This document shows positions 60,316 to 64,000 of a stretch of 64,000 nt of DNA, piece by piece. Origin of the DNA: Chryseosolibacter sp044507775 (GTDB lineage: Bacteria > Bacteroidota > Bacteroidia > Cytophagales > Cyclobacteriaceae); the NCBI GenBank assembly GCA_044507775.1, contig JBIQIY010000013.1, positions 1-64,000 of the forward strand, written 5' to 3'. The notes under the pieces were generated by a model, which did no database searches, was not told the origin of the DNA, and saw only the letters and a list, made by a program, of their open reading frames with translations. The position numbers were made by a program, and so were the translations under genes. Position 1 is the stretch's first letter; each line of letters opens with the position of its first letter.

Positions 60316-62223
60316 GTGGAAACACCGGATCACATCCTCGTTCTCCTGACCCTCCTCGCGCCGCTGTTGTCGTTCCTAACGGTATGCCTGGTGGCGCGAG
60401 CATACAGGCAGATCATTTCGGCGCTCGCGCTTTTCTGGATGTTCATCGGGTTTCTAAGCGCCGCCATCCTTCTCGCAAACTACTGGAACGAGTCGCCCCG
60501 CGGTATTCCCCTTCACTGGTTCACGGTCGGCAACAACTCATTCCACGCAGACCTGGCGTTGTCAAACACCACCCTGCTGATGTTAGCGGTCGTTTCCCTG
60601 ATTTCATTCCTGGTACACCTCTACTCGACCCTTTACATGCAAAAGGACGGAGGCTGGAAAAAATATTTCGCCATGCTTGGCTTCTTTACCTTCTCCATGC
60701 AGGGGATTGTATTGAGTGATAATCTCTTGTTCCTGTTCATCTTCTGGGAACTGGTCGGGTTTTCATCCTATATGTTGATCGGGCACTGGACTCAAAAGCC
60801 CGAAGCAGGACGCGCGGCGTCAAAGGCTTTTATCATGAATCGGATCGGCGACGCAGGCTTCCTTGTGGGACTGATGATTGTATGGGCTACTCACAACACC
60901 TTTGGCCTCACGGAGATCTTGCAGACTGCCGGTAACACGCCGTGGCAGACGGCAGCCTCGTTGTGCATTTTCTGCGGAATCATTGGCAAGTCGGCGCAGT
61001 TTCCGTTGTTCACCTGGCTGCCTGATGCCATGGAGGGCCCAACGCCCGTATCGGCCCTGATCCACGCAGCAACGATGGTGGCCGCAGGTGTCTACCTCCT
61101 CGTCAGGGTTTTTGGCCTCTTCACAGCCGACGCGCTTCTCGTCGTTGCGATCGCGGGTATGATCACGACACTTACGGGAGCGCTGGCCGCGCTGTCCCAG
61201 CAGGACATCAAAAAGATCCTTGCGTATTCAACCATGTCCCAGTTAGGCCTGATGATCCTCGCCCTTGGGATGGGCGCAGTCAATGCTGCGTTTCTGCACT
61301 TGCTGACTCACGCCTTCTTCAAAGCCTGCTTGTTCCTGTCCGCGGGAATGGTCATCCACGCGTTGCATGATGCACAAGGCGCCGAAGGACATTTTGATGT
61401 TCAGGATATCCGCAACATGGGTGGCCTGAGGAAGGCCATGCCATTTACATTTCTCGCGTTTCTGTTGAGTGGCGCCTCGCTCGCCGGTGTTCCGTTCTTC
61501 TCCGGGTTTCTTTCCAAAGAGGCGATCATTACAGCACTATTCATGCACACCAACGTATTGTCCTGGCTGATGATCGCAGTGATCATGAGCGTTTCTTTTC
61601 TCACGGTCCTGTACACGTTCAGGTTGATCTGGTTTGTGTTTTTGGGTGAGGAGAGAACGATACGGACACTCACAATCTCTGAGCCCGGCTGGGTCATGCG
61701 TCTCCCGGTCGCGCTGCTGGCACTTTGCTCACTCTGGTTTCTCGTTTCCTGGAACCCATTTGATTTCCGGAGCTGGATGTTTCCGCCAGGTCCACAGTCG
61801 TCCTATTCCTTGTGGATCACGATGTTCTCGATTCTCTGGGTGATGGCGGCGCTCGCCGTGGGCTGGTATTCGCTTCGACGCGGAGGCGCAAGAACCAACA
61901 CGCTATTCCGGAATGCTTTTTTCATCGATGGACTATATGAGCGTATCACAACAAGAGGTATCGCCCTGACGTCGGAATTCGTTACTTTCATTGAGCGAAA
62001 AATCATAGACAGGGGACTTCATGCATTTGCTTACTTCCAGGTAATCCTGGCCCATGTGACCGGATGGATAGACCGCGCATTTGTGGATGGGGCCGTGAAT
62101 GCCACGGCACGCATGACGGGCCTCGGGGGGAAGGTGAGCCGCTCATTTCAGGGTGGCAATATCCAGCTTTATATTTTTTGGTCAGTTTTTGCAATCATAA
62201 TTTTTATAATTTGGGCGGCTTAA
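60316..62223 (+). CDS. nuoL: NADH-quinone oxidoreductase subunit L
   Basis: 635 residues, GTG start at 60316. Proton-pumping Mrp-like antiporter subunit with ~16 helices. Conserved Lys/Glu positions: FWELVGFSSYMLIGHWT, LPDAMEGPTPVSALIHAATM and YSTMSQLGLMILALGMG. It carries the C-terminal lateral helix region that spans the membrane arm (ending FWSVFAIIIFIIWAA). Confidence 0.96.
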   Translation: METPDHILVLLTLLAPLLSFLTVCLVARAYRQIISALALFWMFIGFLSAAILLANYWNESPRGIPLHWFTVGNNSFHADLALSNTTLLMLAVVSLISFLVHLYSTLYMQKDGGWKKYFAMLGFFTFSMQGIVLSDNLLFLFIFWELVGFSSYMLIGHWTQKPEAGRAASKAFIMNRIGDAGFLVGLMIVWATHNTFGLTEILQTAGNTPWQTAASLCIFCGIIGKSAQFPLFTWLPDAMEGPTPVSALIHAATMVAAGVYLLVRVFGLFTADALLVVAIAGMITTLTGALAALSQQDIKKILAYSTMSQLGLMILALGMGAVNAAFLHLLTHAFFKACLFLSAGMVIHALHDAQGAEGHFDVQDIRNMGGLRKAMPFTFLAFLLSGASLAGVPFFSGFLSKEAIITALFMHTNVLSWLMIAVIMSVSFLTVLYTFRLIWFVFLGEERTIRTLTISEPGWVMRLPVALLALCSLWFLVSWNPFDFRSWMFPPGPQSSYSLWITMFSILWVMAALAVGWYSLRRGGARTNTLFRNAFFIDGLYERITTRGIALTSEFVTFIERKIIDRGLHAFAYFQVILAHVTGWIDRAFVDGAVNATARMTGLGGKVSRSFQGGNIQLYIFWSVFAIIIFIIWAA

Positions 62224-62276
62224 GGCAATCACACTGAGCCACCCTTTACGAAACACACAGAGATCATTTCAGACAG

Positions 62277-63887
62277 ATGCAGGAGTACCTACTTTCCTTG
62301 TTGATCCTGACTCCGCTGGCTGGAGCATTTGTTGCGCTTTGCATACCCTCGGGCTCCGAAAGAGTATTTCGCATCGTAGCACTGATATCGGGTATCATCC
62401 AACTCTTGGTCCTGATACAACTAATCACGCAGTACAGCCCGTCCGAATCACTTCAGTTTGTTGAACAAAGACCCTGGATCACGCTGGATCTTGGAAGCTG
62501 GGGTACACTGAAGGCCCAGTATTTTGTTGCCGTTGATGGCTTGAACATCCTGTTGGTTTGTCTTGGCGTTGTGGTCATGCTCATCGTCGTCCTGGCGTCA
62601 TCCGGGATCAAGAAACACGTCAAGGGATATTTTGTGTTGCTACTGGTGCTTAACGCGGCGATCATCGGAACATTTTGCGCGCTCGATTTCCTTTTGTTCT
62701 ATATCTTCTTCGAGTTTATGCTTCTGCCGATGTTCTTTCTCATCGGCATCTGGGGTGGGCCGCGGCGCGAGTACGCCTCCATCAAGTTTTTTCTCTACAC
62801 ACTGTTGGGTTCGATATTCATTCTTATCGCGCTGATCGGGCTGTATCTGTCGGTATTGGAGCCAGGTTCCTCCGGAGCTGTGCATACATTCAGCCTGTTG
62901 CACATGAGCGACCCCGCCAATTATGCGAAGGACTCCATCTTCAATCCGCTGAATCCCTGGTCGCTGGGTTTTTTGAACGCGCGTGAATGGGGGTTTCTGT
63001 TACTCTTCATCGGCTTTGCGATCAAGTTGCCAATGGTGCCGGTGCACACCTGGCTGCCGGATGCGCACGTGGAAGCACCCACGCCCGTTTCCGTTGTCCT
63101 CGCCGCCTTGCTTTTGAAAATAGGCGGCTACGGATTCATGCGTATAGCCTGGCCGATATTTCCGGAGGCGGCGCTCACATTCAGCTGGCTGGTAGGCTTG
63201 CTCGGCGTGATCTCTATTGTGTATGGCGCCCTGAACGCGATGGCGAGCAAGGACCTGAAAAGACTTATCGCCTACTCGTCCGTTTCCCATATGGGGTTTG
63301 TGCTGCTGGGGCTGGCCTCCATGACAACAGAAGGGGTCACAGGATCCATCTACCAGATGTTCAGCCACGGTATTATTTCGGCATTGCTCTTTCTCATTGC
63401 CGGCGTCTTATCCGACCGCACCCATGACCGGACCATCGACCACTATTCCGGTTTGGCTTCGCGGATGCCCGCGTACTTCACGATCGTGCTGATCGGTTTT
63501 TTTGCGTCGATGGGGTTGCCCGCATTTTCCGGCTTCATCGCTGAGATACTCGTGTTCCTGGGAGCATTCAAGTCAAACACCGTCAACGGCCTGCTTCACG
63601 AAAGCCTTGCCGTGATCAGCACACTCGGACTTATCCTCGGCGCCGGTTATTATCTCTGGACAATTCAGCGCATGTTCTTCGGCGTGCTACATGTAAAAGG
63701 TGAAGCGAAAATCGAACAGCTTACACCTCTTGCGCGGGTGGAATACATGACGATGATTCCCCTTTGTGTGGCGGCATTGGTGTTCGGCGTTTATCCCCAG
63801 CCGATCATGGACTGGGTTAACCCCTTTACGCAGCATTTTGTGGAAACGATCCTGGAGACAGGGAAACAACTTACGCTTAACCGCTGA
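62277..63887 (+). CDS. nuoM: NADH-quinone oxidoreductase subunit M
   Basis: 536 residues, 14 helices. Antiporter-like pump; conserved FFEFMLLPMFFLIGIWG (Glu), WLPDAHVEAPTPVSVVLAAL (Lys region in LLLKIGGYGF) and YSSVSHMGFVLLG. Starts 53 bases after nuoL and leads into nuoN. Confidence 0.96.
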   Translation: MQEYLLSLLILTPLAGAFVALCIPSGSERVFRIVALISGIIQLLVLIQLITQYSPSESLQFVEQRPWITLDLGSWGTLKAQYFVAVDGLNILLVCLGVVVMLIVVLASSGIKKHVKGYFVLLLVLNAAIIGTFCALDFLLFYIFFEFMLLPMFFLIGIWGGPRREYASIKFFLYTLLGSIFILIALIGLYLSVLEPGSSGAVHTFSLLHMSDPANYAKDSIFNPLNPWSLGFLNAREWGFLLLFIGFAIKLPMVPVHTWLPDAHVEAPTPVSVVLAALLLKIGGYGFMRIAWPIFPEAALTFSWLVGLLGVISIVYGALNAMASKDLKRLIAYSSVSHMGFVLLGLASMTTEGVTGSIYQMFSHGIISALLFLIAGVLSDRTHDRTIDHYSGLASRMPAYFTIVLIGFFASMGLPAFSGFIAEILVFLGAFKSNTVNGLLHESLAVISTLGLILGAGYYLWTIQRMFFGVLHVKGEAKIEQLTPLARVEYMTMIPLCVAALVFGVYPQPIMDWVNPFTQHFVETILETGKQLTLNR

Positions 63888-63892
63888 AGCAA

Positions 63893-64000
63893 GTGCAGAG
63901 CCTGAATGAACTTCTAACAGGGACCCGGGAAAGCTTCACGTTCATCATTCCCGAAATCGTACTCTCCGGCGCGCTGATTGTCATCCTCTTCGCCGGCCTC
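63893..64000 (+). CDS. nuoN: NADH-quinone oxidoreductase subunit N, 5' part
   Basis: The first 36 codons from a GTG at 63893 (MQSLNELLTGTRESFTFIIP), followed by EIVLSGALIVILFAGL, which is the first membrane helix as in NuoN. The frame is open to the window end. Identity rests on synteny with nuoM and this helix. Confidence 0.75.
   Translation, partial: MQSLNELLTGTRESFTFIIPEIVLSGALIVILFAGL

Overview
The window looks like a chromosome segment of a Gram-negative Bacteroidota bacterium, most likely from the order Cytophagales. Several signs point this way. Upstream regions often carry a TAnnTTTG-type -7 box instead of a visible Shine-Dalgarno sequence. Families typical of the phylum are present (DUF5606, DUF6588, head-GIN, TPR sensor kinases, LytTR regulators, a TonB-dependent receptor). 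Kdo transferase and an LptF/G permease show that it makes lipopolysaccharide. The order-level placement is inference from gene content; no rRNA or tRNA gene was seen.

Layout. 0-15 kb is housekeeping: ribosome assembly GTPases (engB, rsgA), fructose-1,6-bisphosphatase, aspartate kinase, crotonase, Kdo transferase, a glycosyltransferase and GNAT pair, an amino acid permease, an exonuclease and a NUDIX hydrolase. A 100-N assembly gap at 15260-15359 is flanked by two copies of a 50-bp repeat. 15.6-18.6 kb holds a LiaF-like membrane protein, a LytS-type kinase and a LytTR regulator. 18.6-33.7 kb mixes two MFS exporters, a head-GIN protein, prfB with an intact programmed +1 frameshift, ilvE, a cobalamin adenosyltransferase, an ABC ATPase, hydrolases, rnhB, a methyltransferase, and gatC between two PlsC-type acyltransferases. 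33.8-39.2 kb is a leftward cluster of a TonB receptor, a PAP2/haloperoxidase lipoprotein, an outer-membrane protein and a membrane protein.

39.3-45.1 kb is an AT-richer accessory island. It contains a truncated Fic gene, a decayed RHS polymorphic toxin with a C-terminal tip resembling parvovirus-type phospholipase A2, an adjacent small membrane protein that is probably its immunity protein, a second orphan toxin tip with its own membrane protein, a diverged 236-bp duplicate carrying a nonsense mutation, and a complete IS3-family element inserted exactly at the start codon of the second immunity-type gene. This is the most unusual part of the window.

45.1-55.5 kb returns to core genes: rsmG, an ECF sigma factor, a glycosyltransferase, a LacI-type regulator with a palindromic operator candidate, tgt, an lptF/G permease, an EamA transporter, ispE, fabI, a zinc-ribbon membrane protein and murI. 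55.6-64.0 kb is the membrane-arm part of respiratory complex I (nuoH, then nuoIJKLM and the start of nuoN). A TPR sensor histidine kinase sits between nuoH and nuoI, and nuoI has its own promoter box. The peripheral-arm genes nuoA-G are not next to nuoH.

At least four unrelated families of 7- to 8-bp word repeats occupy intergenic spaces (1-226, 15405-15546, 20634-20682, 25723-25786), with a fifth, weaker one at 30218-30256.
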